A DNA stretch of 64,000 nt, from contig BTRK01000001.1 in assembly GCA_036245805.1 (NCBI GenBank), forward strand, positions 9,176,001-9,240,000. The letters are read 5' to 3'. The notes under the pieces were generated by a model. That model did no database searches. It was not told where the DNA came from and saw only the letters and a list, made by a program, of their open reading frames with translations. The stretch is from Pristionchus mayeri. Lineage: Eukaryota; Nematoda; Chromadorea; Rhabditida; Neodiplogasteridae. Positions within the stretch are counted from its first letter, which is position 1. The number at the start of each line of letters is the position of its first letter. Both the position numbers and the translations under genes were made by a program. Shown here in pieces: positions 8,559 through 19,127 of the stretch.

Positions 8559-9205
8559 TATGCATTTGAATGCTCCAAAGTGACGTTGGCCATAAAAAGA
8601 TGTGCGTTACCCTGTTTTGTTTTGCCCATTATTTAATGCCTATTACTATATTTCAACATTTCTGTAATAGGAGACTTCGATAACGTCGAAAAATAACAAA
8701 AAATAACTTCTGAAAAAATAACTTCTGAAAATTCGATTTTGCGACCCCATTTTTACCAAATTTACGTATCTCAAAGCTAGTAAGTTCTAATGTTGATTTA
8801 ACCATACATTGTTATCAGAAATTGAGAAATATACTTGAACCGTACTAAATATCATATTCTGAACATTAAAAAAAATAATTGTTCTGAAAATTCCCTTTCG
8901 AACGAGCATCTTCGAAGCAAAATATAATAACTTTTAGAGCGCATATAGAAGTTCTTTTCATAGAAATCAATTCAAGTCGAAGCCTGTTGTAGGTTCCACC
9001 CAGAGTTGATGGTAGCTGTTGTTAAATTTCTGACTTGGATAGCCGTAAATTTGATGAACACTGAGGTCTCGAGGTCGACGTTATCGAAGTCTCCTATTAC
9101 AGAAATGTTGAACTATAGTAATAGGTATTAAATAATGGGCAAAACAAAGCAGGGTAACGAACATCTTTTTATGGCCAACGTCACTTTGGAGCATTCAAAC
9201 GCATA
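8559..9205. mobile_element. MITE with about 125-bp terminal inverted repeats, TA-flanked
   Basis: Bases 8561-8687 (TGCATTTGAATGCTCC...TTCGATAACGTCGA) are repeated in inverted orientation at about 9076-9203 with only a few differences. Both ends are flanked by TA (8559-8560 and 9204-9205), as for Tc1/mariner-type target duplications. The 390-bp interior is AT-rich and has no transposase. It is a non-autonomous DNA transposon; assignment to Tc1/mariner rests only on the TA. Confidence 0.75.
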
Positions 9206-10251
9206 TTGCCAAAAAGGCCTATCACAGAAATCGATTTGTGTATTTTTTATATTCGTGTATGAACTCGACCTACTATATTTGGAAATACAATTGATATAAA
9301 TAGGGCAGCACATACTGGTTACAATGAAGCAACTCCCAAGTCGCTACGTTCAATCGCAAATTAATGGTGAATTGTTCTGCAAATGTCGGTTGTGCAGTTG
9401 TCACCCCCCCCCCCATTTCTATCATAATTCCTTCACACCGAAACTAACTCCTGCTGCTTGTAGCTGGTGCCGTAATGGAATGGATGTTAAATCCGGAGAT
9501 ATTGTTGTAGAAGAGGAGGAGCTGTGACTACATTCTCAGCGAATACTGCAATGGTACATTGATACAGTCGCGTCGGAAAGTTTTTGGGCATTTTTTCAAT
9601 TCCCTATAATTTTCTCCGCAGAAAAGATACAATTTTGATATCCAGCCATGGTATACCAAATTCACCGTAGATTACGGTGAATGTACTGGGGTCTCATGAT
9701 GATCGATAATTATTGCGTAGTGATGACGCAATCTAAATGTACTTTTTTTTCTTTTTTTTCAAATTCTTACATGGATTTTTTCCAGCTCGCCAAACTTTCT
9801 GAGATTGGAGTCATGCCCGAGGCCTTCCCAGAAAAAATTTTGAGGTTGCTGCGCGACCGCACATTTGCTGCAACCTTGCTGCAAAATCGATTTCGAAAAT
9901 TCAGATCTCAGCTCCTAGTCAAGTTAGAGACGGGTTCAAGACATCAAAATGATCATCATCATGAGTCCAGATGATCCTGAGAATATGAACAGAATATCTT
10001 ATAATTTGCCCTCAGGGCATTTTATGCATACAAATGGTCGGTAAAGTTCAGGGAAGGGGTCCTTCGAGGCCACCTGGGACATCACACTTCGTCATTACCA
10101 CGTAATATTGCGCCATCTTACGTATTATTTCGTCATTCATAACTAATACTTTTTCACTGATTTTATTAATTATTAAACGTTTCTCAGCGCTCCTGAGCAT
10201 CTAGTACACCGTTGTTTGTTTCCGCTTACGCCATTACCCTTGCTTCTGGAT
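9206..10251. other. No gene; relic of small hairpin MITE
   Basis: Bases 9312-9400 (ATACTGGTTACAATG...GTTCTGCAAATG) are a diverged half of the hairpin MITE seen whole at 58836-59097. A run of 12 C lies near 9405. The rest is AT-rich, and I see nothing else supportable. Confidence 0.45.
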
Positions 10252-10450
10252 ATTTGGCCTGCTGAATCTCGAAGATGACGATAAATATCAGAATTCTGAC
10301 GACGCAGTTTGAAAGAGCGTCACTTGAAGTACCTTATACTTTGACTGTTTCCGGATTGGTCACCTTTGATTCCTACCGCCGCGCCATGGTCGATTCTCTC
10401 GCGATTCCTACCGCCGCGCCATGGTCGATTCTCTCGCGATTCCTCTCTTA
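10252..10450. repeat. Terminal fragment of 2-kb foldback family A, with a duplicated 35-bp unit
   Basis: The sequence from TTTGGCCTGCTGAATCTCGAAG through CAGTTTGAAAGAGCGTCACTTGAAGTAC matches the terminal arm of the foldback elements at 10914-12914 and 19128-21153. It ends with the family terminus GATTCTCTCGCGATTCCTCTC. A 35-bp unit containing CCGCCGCGCCATGG is exactly duplicated in tandem (10368-10402 and 10403-10437). Confidence 0.7.
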
Positions 10451-10913
10451 AAGGGCTATCGTCAATAAATTAAACAGAAATTGTTGCACTTTTTTTCAAT
10501 CGCGGAAAAAAAATCACTAGGCGCATTAATGTCCCGGGCTGGTTTTTTGAATGAGCCGTTGGTTACTCTTTAGTGCTCTCGACTTAGATTGTGTAAAAAA
10601 TATTCTTCAGGCCCCCGTGAATCGGAAGCGTCTGCCAGCAGTGAATGAAAAAATCGAGATTTCATGGGTCGAAAAATCATTTTTTTTTAAATTTTCTCAT
10701 AGGGCGCTAACAAGTTCCAAAAAATGTTTGCACGCACTATTTATGTTTTTTTAGAGTTAAAAATGAACCAAATTTAACTCAAAAACTGAAGAAATGGGGC
10801 AGTCATTTGAAAAAGTTCATGAAGTCATCACCATTCGGACGGCATGGAAGGCAATTTTGCACTTAAAATGTGCTAATTGTATAAGATAAACATATTACTG
10901 GATGAATTTGCTA
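10451..10913. other. No feature seen
   Basis: An AT-rich spacer between a fragment and a full copy of foldback family A. Short open frames here have no protein-like composition. Confidence 0.4.
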
Positions 10914-12914
10914 CGATATATGAGAGGAATCGCGAGAGAATCGACCACTCCGCGGCAGTAGAATTCAAGTTTGTCCTATCAGGCTACAATTTTAATAGTT
11001 GGTACTTCAAATGATGCTCTTTCAAACTACGTCGTCAGAATTTTGTTATCCATCGTCATCGTCGAGATTCAGAAGGCCAAACTTGGCACTATCACTTTTC
11101 GACATTCAAATCGCGCTTACTTAAATGACCATAATTCCGTTTCAAATAAAGATAGAAGGTCGCTCTTTGTTTCAAATGAAAGCTACCATCATCGGCTACA
11201 ACTTTTATGTTGATGATTTCATTCCTTGTGCATGTCCTGGTTCGGGGTGGTTGGGTTCACTAAAAATGACCTAACTTTCGAAATCGGAAAAGTTCACAAA
11301 ATGATTGCGCGCGTTTTACAGAACATATATGTTTCTAACTTTACGCCAAAAATTGCAAAAAATGTGGAGGGGAAAAAAAGTGGGGCGCGCTTTTGTCCGG
11401 TGGCCCGAAAAAGGGTACCTGATAGTAATACTTCTTAACCTCCCATTGCCCGGCATTAGGCTGAAATACTTCGAAAATCATCCAAAACAACGTTTTAAGT
11501 TGTTTCCCGAACAGTTGTACCACTCTCATTGGTCAGAAATTACAGTATAAGGTGAACTCGAAAAATCGATATTTTCATTCTCTTCAACGTGTGAGGTGGG
11601 TCCACAAGGGCTAAATCGCTTCCAAATAATGTGGAAACATCCCTCAGAACAGCTCAAAGAAACGGGGCTTCTAGAAATATGTTATTTCATCTAAGTATTC
11701 TAAGAAAAGATGCGAAACGGTAAGTCATGTCAAAGTAGTCAAAAGTGCCGTGCTCATGGCAAAAAATGTAGATCTCGATGACCTAAACATTTCGTCTGTT
11801 GAAAGTGAGTCTCTATCTTTTCGTTGAAGCGAGCTACAGAGCCTAGAAGTTGGCCAAAACCGAAGGGAGACGCGTGCGAGAAAGCGCTAAATAGAGGGGA
11901 AGGAGAGGGACGTCAGGCGGCGAGAGCGCCAGACGGTTAGAGCACGCGCTCTCGGGGGATTTTAGCCCAATTCTGGCCAAATTCTAGGCTCTGTAGCTCG
12001 CTTCAACGAAAAGATGGAGACTCACTTTCAACAGACGAAATGTTTAGCCTATCGAGATCTACATTTTTAGCCATGAGCAGGGCACTTTTGACAACTTTGA
12101 CCTGACTTACCGTTTCGCATCTTTTCTTGGAATACTTAGATGAAATAACATATTTCTAGAAGCCCCGTTTCTTTGAGCTGTTCTGAGGGATGTTTCCACA
12201 TTGTATGGAAGCGATTTAGCCCTTGAGGACCCACCTCACACGTTGAAGAGTCAAAATATCGATTTTTCGAGTTCACCTTATACCGAAATTTCTGACCAAT
12301 GAGAGTGGTACAACTGTTCGGGAAACAACTTAAAATGTTGTTTTGGATGATTTTCGAAGTATTTCAGCCTAATGCCGGGCAATGGGAGGTTAAGAAGTAT
12401 TACTGTAAGGTACCCTTTTTCGGGCCACCGGACAAAAGCGCGCCCCACTTTTTTTTCCCTCCACGATTTTTGCAATTTTTGGCTTAAAGTTAGACACACA
12501 TATGTTCTGTAAAACGCGCGCAATCATTTTGTGCACTTTTTCCGATGTCGAAAGTTAGGTCATTTTTAGTGCACCCACCCACCCCGAACCAGGGCATGCA
12601 CAAGGAATGAGATCATCAACATAAAAGTTGTAGCGGATGATGGTAGCTTTCATTTGAAACAAAGAACGACCTTCTATCTTTATTTGAAACGGAATTATGG
12701 TCATTTAAGTTAGCGCGATTTGAATGTCGAAAAGTGATAGTGCCAAGTTTGGCCTTCTGAATCTCGACGATGGCTATCGATATCAAAATTCTGACGACGC
12801 AGTTTGAAAGAGCATCATTTGAAGTACAACCTGGTAAAATTGTAGCCTGATAGGACAAATTTGAATTCTACTGCCGCTAGCCCCCCTCAAATGGTCGATT
12901 CCTCTCATATATCG
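10914..12914. mobile_element. Foldback element A1 (2.0 kb palindrome)
   Basis: The two halves are inverted copies around an axis near 11915: ATATATGAGAGGAAT at 10917 mirrors ATTCCTCTCATATAT ending near 12911, and the ACGTCGTCAGAATTTTG, TTCCCGAACAGTTG and CTACAGAGCCTAGAA segments all mirror at the same sum of coordinates. The innermost about 130 bp is unpaired and GC-rich, with GCGAGAGCGCCAGACGGTTAGAG and GCGCTCTCGGGGGATT. No transposase is present. Open frames in the arms (for example 12278-12523) occur on both sides only because the arms are copies. Confidence 0.85.
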
Positions 12915-13419
12915 GAACTGGAGGGTGAGCGCAACTTTGAGATGGGTAGATACGCCAACCATTAAGCAAAGTAGCGAAAAATTGCACATTTGAAAGTAAT
13001 CGAAATTTCGAACCCAACTTCAGATGGAAAGATTATTGATGCCTAGTGATAATATCCTGAAAGTTTGAGCCATGGGCGATCATTTTGCCGGAGTTGTGCC
13101 ATACCCCCTACAGTCTTATGGAGAATGCGTTTTAAAGAAGGGGTAACACGAATGGATGCTAGGGAGTCCCACCACGACGATATTGCGCTCGCAATGGGAA
13201 ACTGTAGCCAAATTGCCCCAAGAACGAGGCGAAATTATGTAGAGCAGGTGAAACATAAACGAACTAGCCACATCCCTGCGCTGTCAATGAACTTTGCGCG
13301 TATGTAAATGGCCCCAGAGTTGTCTGTGAATCTTCGGATAAAGTGATTCATTATCGGGCTGCCGGCTTCTATTACATACACATATTGGCTAATTGAACTA
13401 ATTTTTCGTGTTACTCCTT
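12915..13419. repeat. Repeat fragment shared with the palindrome centre at 46.7-46.9 kb
   Basis: Bases about 13180-13330 (CGCTCGCAATGGGAAACTG...CAATGAACTTTGCGCGTATG) match, inverted and diverged, the sequence near 46725-46875. The remainder (12915-13180) has no recognised feature. No gene is supported. Confidence 0.55.
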
Positions 13420-13644
13420 CTTTAAGAGAGACTTTTTCACTCAATGAACATATTTGTGAAGACCCTTGGCATTATGCCAAAAATCAATTTCCTCCAAAAT
13501 GTGCCCACATGTAGTACTCGGTGAGTGTTGCACATCGGTGGCGTATTTAGTGATCTAGGTCAAGCGGTGAGAAATTCACCGAACATTCTCTGAAGGATTA
13601 CGGTCTTCATTTTTTTCTCTTTAGCTCTCGATTGGAACGGCGCA
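13420..13644. repeat. Left arm of foldback C, split by LINE insertion
   Basis: The sequence from TTTAAGAGAGACTTTTTCACTC through CTCTCGATTGGAACGG is the inverted counterpart of 17429-17650 (for example CCGTTCCAATCGAGAG at 17429). The arms flank the minisatellite, the LINE and another foldback, so they look like a single palindromic element opened by later insertions. Parts (TGTGAAGACC...GGCA, ACATGTAGTACTCG) also resemble the ends of foldback family B at 26.8 kb. Confidence 0.7.
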
Positions 13645-14093
13645 TATCTCCACTCTCCTCTCTTCCCTCCACTCTCCTCTCTTCCCTCCACTCTCCTCTC
13701 TTCCCTCCACTCTCCTCTCTTCCCTCCACTCTCCTCTCTTCCCTCCACTCTCCTATCTTCCCTCCACTCTCCTCTCTTCCCTCCACTCTCCTCTCTTCCC
13801 TCCACTCTCCTCTCTTCCCTCCACTCTCCTCTCTTCCCTCCACTCTCCTCTCTTCCTTCCACTCTCCTCTCTTCCCTCCACTCTCCTCTCTTCCCTCCAC
13901 TCTCCTCTCTTCCTTCCACTCTCCTCTCTTCCCTCCACTCTCCTATCTTCCCTCCACTCTCCTCTCTTCCCTCCACTCTCCTCTCTTCCCTCCACTCTCC
14001 TCTCTTCCCTCCACTCTCCTCTCTTCCTTCCACTCTCCTCTCTTCCCTCCACTCTCCTCTCTTCCCTCCACTCTCCTCTCTTCCCTCGCCGCG
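13645..14093. repeat. 19-bp minisatellite (about 23 copies) upstream of LINE ORF1
   Basis: A tandem array of the unit CTCTCCTCTCTTCCCTCCA, one strand nearly pure pyrimidine. Variants (CTATCTTC at 13754 and 13944, exactly ten units apart; CTTCCTTCC at three places, three and six units apart) show block-wise expansion. Because 19 is not a multiple of three, every frame is open, which creates spurious Gly-Glu-Trp-Arg repeat proteins on the minus strand. It begins at the foldback C breakpoint and ends 120 bases before LINE ORF1, so it may be part of the LINE 5' UTR. Confidence 0.9.
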
Positions 14094-14209
14094 ATAGGGT
14101 GACCTCTTCCTCTCTCTCGCGAGACCCAATCGATACTACGTGACTATTTAGCACTTGTTTCGTTTTTCTTCTAATTCTATTGTATATTTTCACTCCCTCT
14201 TATTAATTA

Positions 14210-15022
14210 ATGACTAAGCGTAAGTTCCCCTCCCCTTCCTCTGCCCTGGACGAAATGCTGCCGGTCTCTGTTCCCGATCCGGGTGAACTCCTTCGAGGTA
14301 TTGGCAGATACCTCGATTCCCTCTCTCATGATGGGAAGGGAAGTTCCCTCGCTCTGCTGCTCGGTACTTGTGCCCAGCAGATGAAAGAGCTAATGGCTAG
14401 ATCGACCACCTCGATCGATGATGCCATTGAGAGGGACAAGAGGATTCGCTCGGTGGTGGTTCAAGGGCTCCCTGAGTCTACTGCGACGAAGGCCAGTGAG
14501 AGATTGTCGGATGACACTGCCAGAGTCATCGACATGCTAGACCTCGCTGAGCTGGAGCATAGACCGGCTGCTGTTTTCCGAATGGGTGAGAGAAGGGATA
14601 ACCGCCCCCGCCTTCTCAAAGTAATGTTCCATTCCCGCTCCGCCCAGATCTCCTTCCTGTCCCATTCCCGCACCGTTACTGCCAACTTCCCCAATGTGTA
14701 TGTTCGCCCCTCTATGACCAAGGCTGAGCGTGAAGCCGCCTACCAATTGCGAGTGAAGAAACGGTCGATGATAGCAGACGGAAAGGACATGATGATCTAC
14801 GGGGGCTCACTCATCGAGAAGTCACAACTTGAAGCAATGAAGAAGTCTCTCCGCCACCCTCGCTCCCAGAACTACGATAAGTCTCGCACTTCCGCCCATC
14901 CCACTCTCGTTCCCTCCGCCACCACTCAGTCCCTCTTCCCCAAAATGCCTTCCCTCCTCGATTCTGCTCCCACTACACCCATCACTACTACTCCCAACTC
15001 AGTCGCCCCTCCTTTAAACTAG
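14210..15022 (+). CDS. ORF1 protein of CR1-like LINE
   Basis: This 270-residue protein lies 17 bases upstream of the endonuclease-RT ORF. It has an ORF1-type nucleic-acid-binding core: VVVQGLPES, AVFRMGERR, RPRLLKVMF, then VYVRPSMTKAEREAAYQLR, a layout seen in ORF1 proteins of nematode and other CR1-like or L1-like elements (RRM-like fold by analogy). No CCHC zinc knuckle is seen. The C-terminal 60 residues are Pro/Ser/Thr-rich and probably disordered. It should bind element RNA as part of the retrotransposition particle. The frame is intact. Confidence 0.75.
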   Translation: MTKRKFPSPSSALDEMLPVSVPDPGELLRGIGRYLDSLSHDGKGSSLALLLGTCAQQMKELMARSTTSIDDAIERDKRIRSVVVQGLPESTATKASERLSDDTARVIDMLDLAELEHRPAAVFRMGERRDNRPRLLKVMFHSRSAQISFLSHSRTVTANFPNVYVRPSMTKAEREAAYQLRVKKRSMIADGKDMMIYGGSLIEKSQLEAMKKSLRHPRSQNYDKSRTSAHPTLVPSATTQSLFPKMPSLLDSAPTTPITTTPNSVAPPLN

Positions 15023-15039
15023 CTCAGCCCGAGCCAGCG

Positions 15040-16821
15040 ATGGCCTCCTTATCATGCCACTATTTCAATATCCGTTCAGTCGTTAATAAGCTCGATGCTT
15101 TCCGCTCATTCCTCATGGCAACCCAACCTGATATCGTATTCCTAACTGAGACATGGTTATCAAGCAAGACCCCATCATCTCTCATTATCGGATCTCTACC
15201 GTACACCATTATTCGCTCTGATCGATCCTCCCGTGGTGGCGGAACCTGCATCATTCTTCGTGATTACCTCTCTTTCTCCACAGTATCCCTTCCCTCCACC
15301 GAACACGAGATTACCTGTATCGACCTTTTCCACTCGAGTGCATACATTAGATTATGTCTAGTCTATCGTCCTCCAAGCTATTCCATTTCCAAGACCGACT
15401 CCCTCATTAATTGCTTATCAGACATCCATGCATCGTCTCCACACCCCATCATTATTTCCGGTGATTTTAACTCAGATTCCCTTTGTACCATTCCTACTCC
15501 CGCTGATCGTACATTTCGTGATTTCATTATATCTGCAAATCTCTCTCATCTTCACATGTTTCCAACGCGCGGCGTTAGATGTATCGATTGGGTCTTAGGT
15601 AACGATCCCACCGTAGTATCGGCCATTTCCGCTATTCCTCCCTTCCCTTCATGCGACCATTCTGGTATTTCATTCTCCCTCTCGTCTCCTCAATCCCCAC
15701 CTCAACCTCCCTTAATTCGAGACTTCTCTCGTGTCGATTATCCAGCTCTGTCCAACCACCTTCTATCTATTGACTGGTTATCCTTATTTCGTGACTGTCC
15801 TGATATCGATTCCGTGTATAACCATTTCTCTTCTACAATTCATTCAGCTATTGACCTCTTTGTCCCCTACCGTACTCCTCGACCTCCCTCTCTTTCATAT
15901 CCAAGCCACGTTACTCGCTTAATTAAGCATCGTGATCAATTATTCGCTAAGATTCATATCCCGGCTGTTAGAACTCTTTTTGACCATTGTAGTAAGAAAT
16001 TACTTTTCGAGATTGACAAATGGACTCGTTACTCTACCCGTAAGAAATTAGCTCGTTCTAAAGATTTGTATCGCCATATTTCTTCTCTCACAAAACCTAA
16101 GCTATCTATACCTGAACTAGTTTCATCTGATAATGAACCAGTTTATGATAGTTCTTCTAAGTCTAATTTACTTGCTTCTGAATTCGCTTCTCATTTCACC
16201 TTAGATGATGGCCTTCTCCCCCCTCTCTCCTCCTTACCCATCTCTCCTTCACTCTCTCTATTCACCCTTTTCCCTCATGCAGTTTACAAAGCATTACGCA
16301 AATTGTCCCCATCTTGCTCTACAGGCTATGATGGCATTCCTCAGATTATTTTCTCTAAGTGTGCATATGCTCTATTTACCCCCTTAGCTGATATTTACAA
16401 CCTCAGTCTCATTTCTGGGACTGTCCCATCAGCTTGGAAACATTCCCTTATTACTCCCATTCCTAAGCCGGGCAAAGATAACCTTCCCTCCTCTTATAGA
16501 CCCATCTCTATCATTTCTCCTGCTGCTAAGACCATGGAACGTCTCATCAAAGACCACCTCAATAGTCACCTCTCTCGCTTCAATATCCTCCCTTCCAACC
16601 AGCACGGTTTCCGTTCTGGTGCTAGTGTTATTACAAATTTATTGACTTGTCAAAATGATTGGACTACTTCTCACTCTAAAAAGCTTACAACTGATGTAGT
16701 GTACATTGATTTCACTCGCGCTTTCGATGTTGTTCCGTACCCTAAATTAATTGCTCGATTATCTCACTACGGTATCCATGGTAATCTACTATCATGGATC
16801 GACTCCTTTCTATCCATTTGA
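15040..16821 (+). pseudogene. CR1-like LINE ORF2: endonuclease plus truncated reverse transcriptase
   Basis: The N-terminus is an exonuclease-endonuclease-phosphatase domain: YFNIRSVVNKLDA, the catalytic Glu in DIVFLTETWL, SGDFNSDS, a DWVLGND segment and CDHSGISF. The RT follows, with SSYRPISIISPAAK, QHGFRSG and VYIDFTRAFDVV (the first catalytic Asp), but it stops at 16819-16821 before the YADD box. The stop coincides with the first bases (ATTTGAATTGG at 16816) of an inserted foldback element, so the LINE lost its RT C-terminus, 3' UTR and tail. This 3'-truncated state is unusual for LINEs, which are normally cut at the 5' end. The copy cannot retrotranspose by itself. Confidence 0.9.
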
Positions 16822-17277
16822 ATTGGGCGAGTTGGTACCTATTTACTGAAAAATTATTTAAAAAAACACCATCTTGCGAGAAATTTGCAAAAATATGGTG
16901 ATACAGTACCCACAGTGCCCAAATCGAACCTGAGGGAAAATGTTTTAGAGGCATCCTACACGCAGTACTCGATGAGGCTAATCCACCAACATCAACATAA
17001 CTTCGATTCCCAGACCGCGCGCGCCAGAGCGCTGATGTTAAAATTTTCGAGAGATTACGGTAGTTTGTTTAACATCAGCGCGCTGGTGCGCGCGGACAGA
17101 AATCGAAATTCTGTTGATGATGGTAGATTAGCCTCGTCGAGTACTGCGTGTAGGATGCCTCTAAAACATTTTCCCTCAGGTTCGATTTGGGCACTGTGGG
17201 TTTTTGCAAATTTAGATGGTATTTTATTTTTTTAAATAATTTTTCAGTAAATAGGTACCAACTTGTCCAATTCAAAT
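16816..17277. mobile_element. Foldback element (about 460 bp) truncating the LINE
   Basis: The arms mirror each other: ATTTGAATTGGGCGAGTTGG at 16816 and CCAACTTGTCCAATTCAAAT ending at 17277; GAACCTGAGGGAAAATGTTTT and its inverse; AGCGCTGATGTT and AACATCAGCGCG around an axis near 17054. The core is GC-rich (GACCGCGCGCGCCAGAGCGC). No coding content. It inserted in, or recombined with, the LINE RT gene. Confidence 0.8.
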
Positions 17278-17428
17278 TTTAAATAAAAACGGTTAATGCC
17301 CTATCATCTGAAGAGCTACATTTTAAATTTAAAATTTGATTTTTTTGCCGGCGATGAATTTGAATTCATTTAAGATGAACCTTGGGTCAGATAATGAGCA
17401 GGCTACGGCGCGTCTTTCTAAATATGCA

Positions 17429-17650
17429 CCGTTCCAATCGAGAGCTAAAGAGAAAAAAATGAATACCGTAATCCTTCCGAGAAAGTTCGGTGAATTTCTC
17501 AGCGCTTGACCTAGATCACTAAATATGCCACCGATGTGCAACACTCACCGAGTACTACATGTGGGCACATTTTGGAGGAAATCGATTTTTGGCCTAATGC
17601 CAAAGGTCTTCACAAATATGTTCACTGAGTGAAAAAGTCTCTCTTAAGAG
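17429..17650. repeat. Right arm of foldback C
   Basis: This is the inverse of 13420-13644. The 150 bases between it and the previous foldback (17278-17428, GGTTAATGCCCTATCATCTG...) are the inner part of the same element and recur at 18350-18440. Confidence 0.7.
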
Positions 17651-17655
17651 AGACT

Positions 17656-18316
17656 GTTCGAGTCAGTGAACATATGCTTGGCAAAGTGCGAAAAATCGAA
17701 ATCGCCTAAAACTTGCATACATGTAGTACTCGACGAAGCCTGCTCACCCACCACTTATTTAGTGTTCTAGATCATTCCCAAAAAAGTGCGCCTAACTTTA
17801 GTGATGCTACCGTAATTCCGCGATTTTTATTATTTCGTCATCGATTAGAACAGCACATATTCTAAAAGATCCGCCGCTGACTACCCATTATACAACTGAC
17901 GTTTCATTTCGATCTGATTCAAACCCATCGAGAAAAATCGAAAAGTCGAAAAAAGGATTGAATTTTAAATTTTAGTTCGTTCAGATGGGTGGGTATGAGC
18001 AAATTTTATTTCAGTGTTGTATAGAGCACCCATGGTACATTCTAAAATAAAAGTATGGAAAAATAAAAAAAAAGTTGGTTTTGAGATATTGACTAAAAAG
18101 GATTAAATCTTAGAATATAGCCAGTTTGTGATAAGCTCGATTGCCTTCCGTAACCCATCCTAGATGCAGTACTTCATGGGGGTAATCGAGTAGCATTAGT
18201 AGAATTTCGATATTCCTTCGCGCGCGCGGGAGCGCAGGTCTTAAAAAGCTACCGTAATTTAACATGGGTTACGGTAGCTTTTAAAGACCTGCGCTCCCGC
18301 GCGCGCGAAGGAATTT
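17656..18316. mobile_element. Half copy of foldback family B
   Basis: The sequence from CAGTGAACATATGC...GGCAAAGTG, through GACGAAGCCTGCTCACCCACCAC and AGTGCGCCTAACTTTA, to the core CCTTCGCGCGCGCGGGAGCGCAGGT matches the left half and core of the complete element at 26790-27977. The core hairpin (18218-18316) is complete, with the inverse GACCTGCGCTCCCGCGCGCG present, but the right arm is missing. Confidence 0.75.
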
Positions 18317-19127
18317 CGAAATTCAAAAACGGAATTCAAAAACGAAATAAAAACGGTTAATGCCCTATCATCTGAAGAGCTAAATTTTAAATTCAAAATT
18401 TAATTTTTTTACCGACGATGAATTTGATTTTTGACCTAATGCCTAGCATATGTTCACCGACTGAAAAAGTCTCTCTTAATCGTTCGTAAATTTGCATAGT
18501 AGAATACTTGATCTACTCTAGGTCAAAGTATCTAATCAGCAAAAAATCAGAATAAAGAAGCATTCATGTTTCACCGATTCGATCTAAGCGTGGAACTTTG
18601 CAGAAAGACAATAACGCGTGGGTTTTTTCCAGACAATCGCAACGCTGTGAAATATCAGGTTGGTGCAAAAGTTTCGCCTCAAGCCACGGGCGCTCGAATA
18701 TGCATAAATGTACGGCTTTCCGGTTCCAGTGTTTTTATGTTTCATTAGTGGACTAAATGTGGAAGCTCTTCAACAGAAACGATCATGGTAGGTAGAAATA
18801 AATAATTACTACGATTTTAGTTGAGGTAATTATGAGGTTTTTAGTAATGATCAATGACGCAATTTTTCATCGTGAAGGTGATTCACTTACCGTTATATTC
18901 TTCAGAGCTTCTCTCTCAGTGTGGGCAATCGGACGTCGCTGCAATTTCCCCTCTTCCGAAGCAGCGGACGATGCAGGTCGGGACAGGAAAGCGAGTGTAA
19001 GTGAAAACGAGGGATGTAGAGAGATTGTGCTCATAGACACAGTCAAGCGTGATTATATTTAGTGACTTTTTTCAAGGTGAAATATTTCTCTTATCCACAT
19101 CCTCGACTTACACGCAAATACCAGCTT
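18317..19127. other. Repeat remnants and one exon-like segment
   Basis: Bases 18345-18480 repeat the inner part of foldback C. Bases 18906-18996 look like an isolated exon: acceptor ATATTCTTCAG, then 91 GC-balanced bases open in all three frames, then a strong donor GTAAGTG at 18997. A second possible acceptor (TCTCTCAG) ends at 18919. I cannot link it to other exons or a family. Confidence 0.25.

Noticed and set aside
13560..14193. Long open frames encoding Gly-Glu-Trp-Arg-Glu repeat proteins and Leu-Ser-Ser repeats
   Set aside because: They are translations of a 19-bp minisatellite that is open in every frame; there is no sign of selection on protein.
18657..18690. GGTTGGTGCAAAAGTTTCGCC resembling a mariner terminus
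   Set aside because: I could not find an inverted partner or TA-flanked second end nearby.
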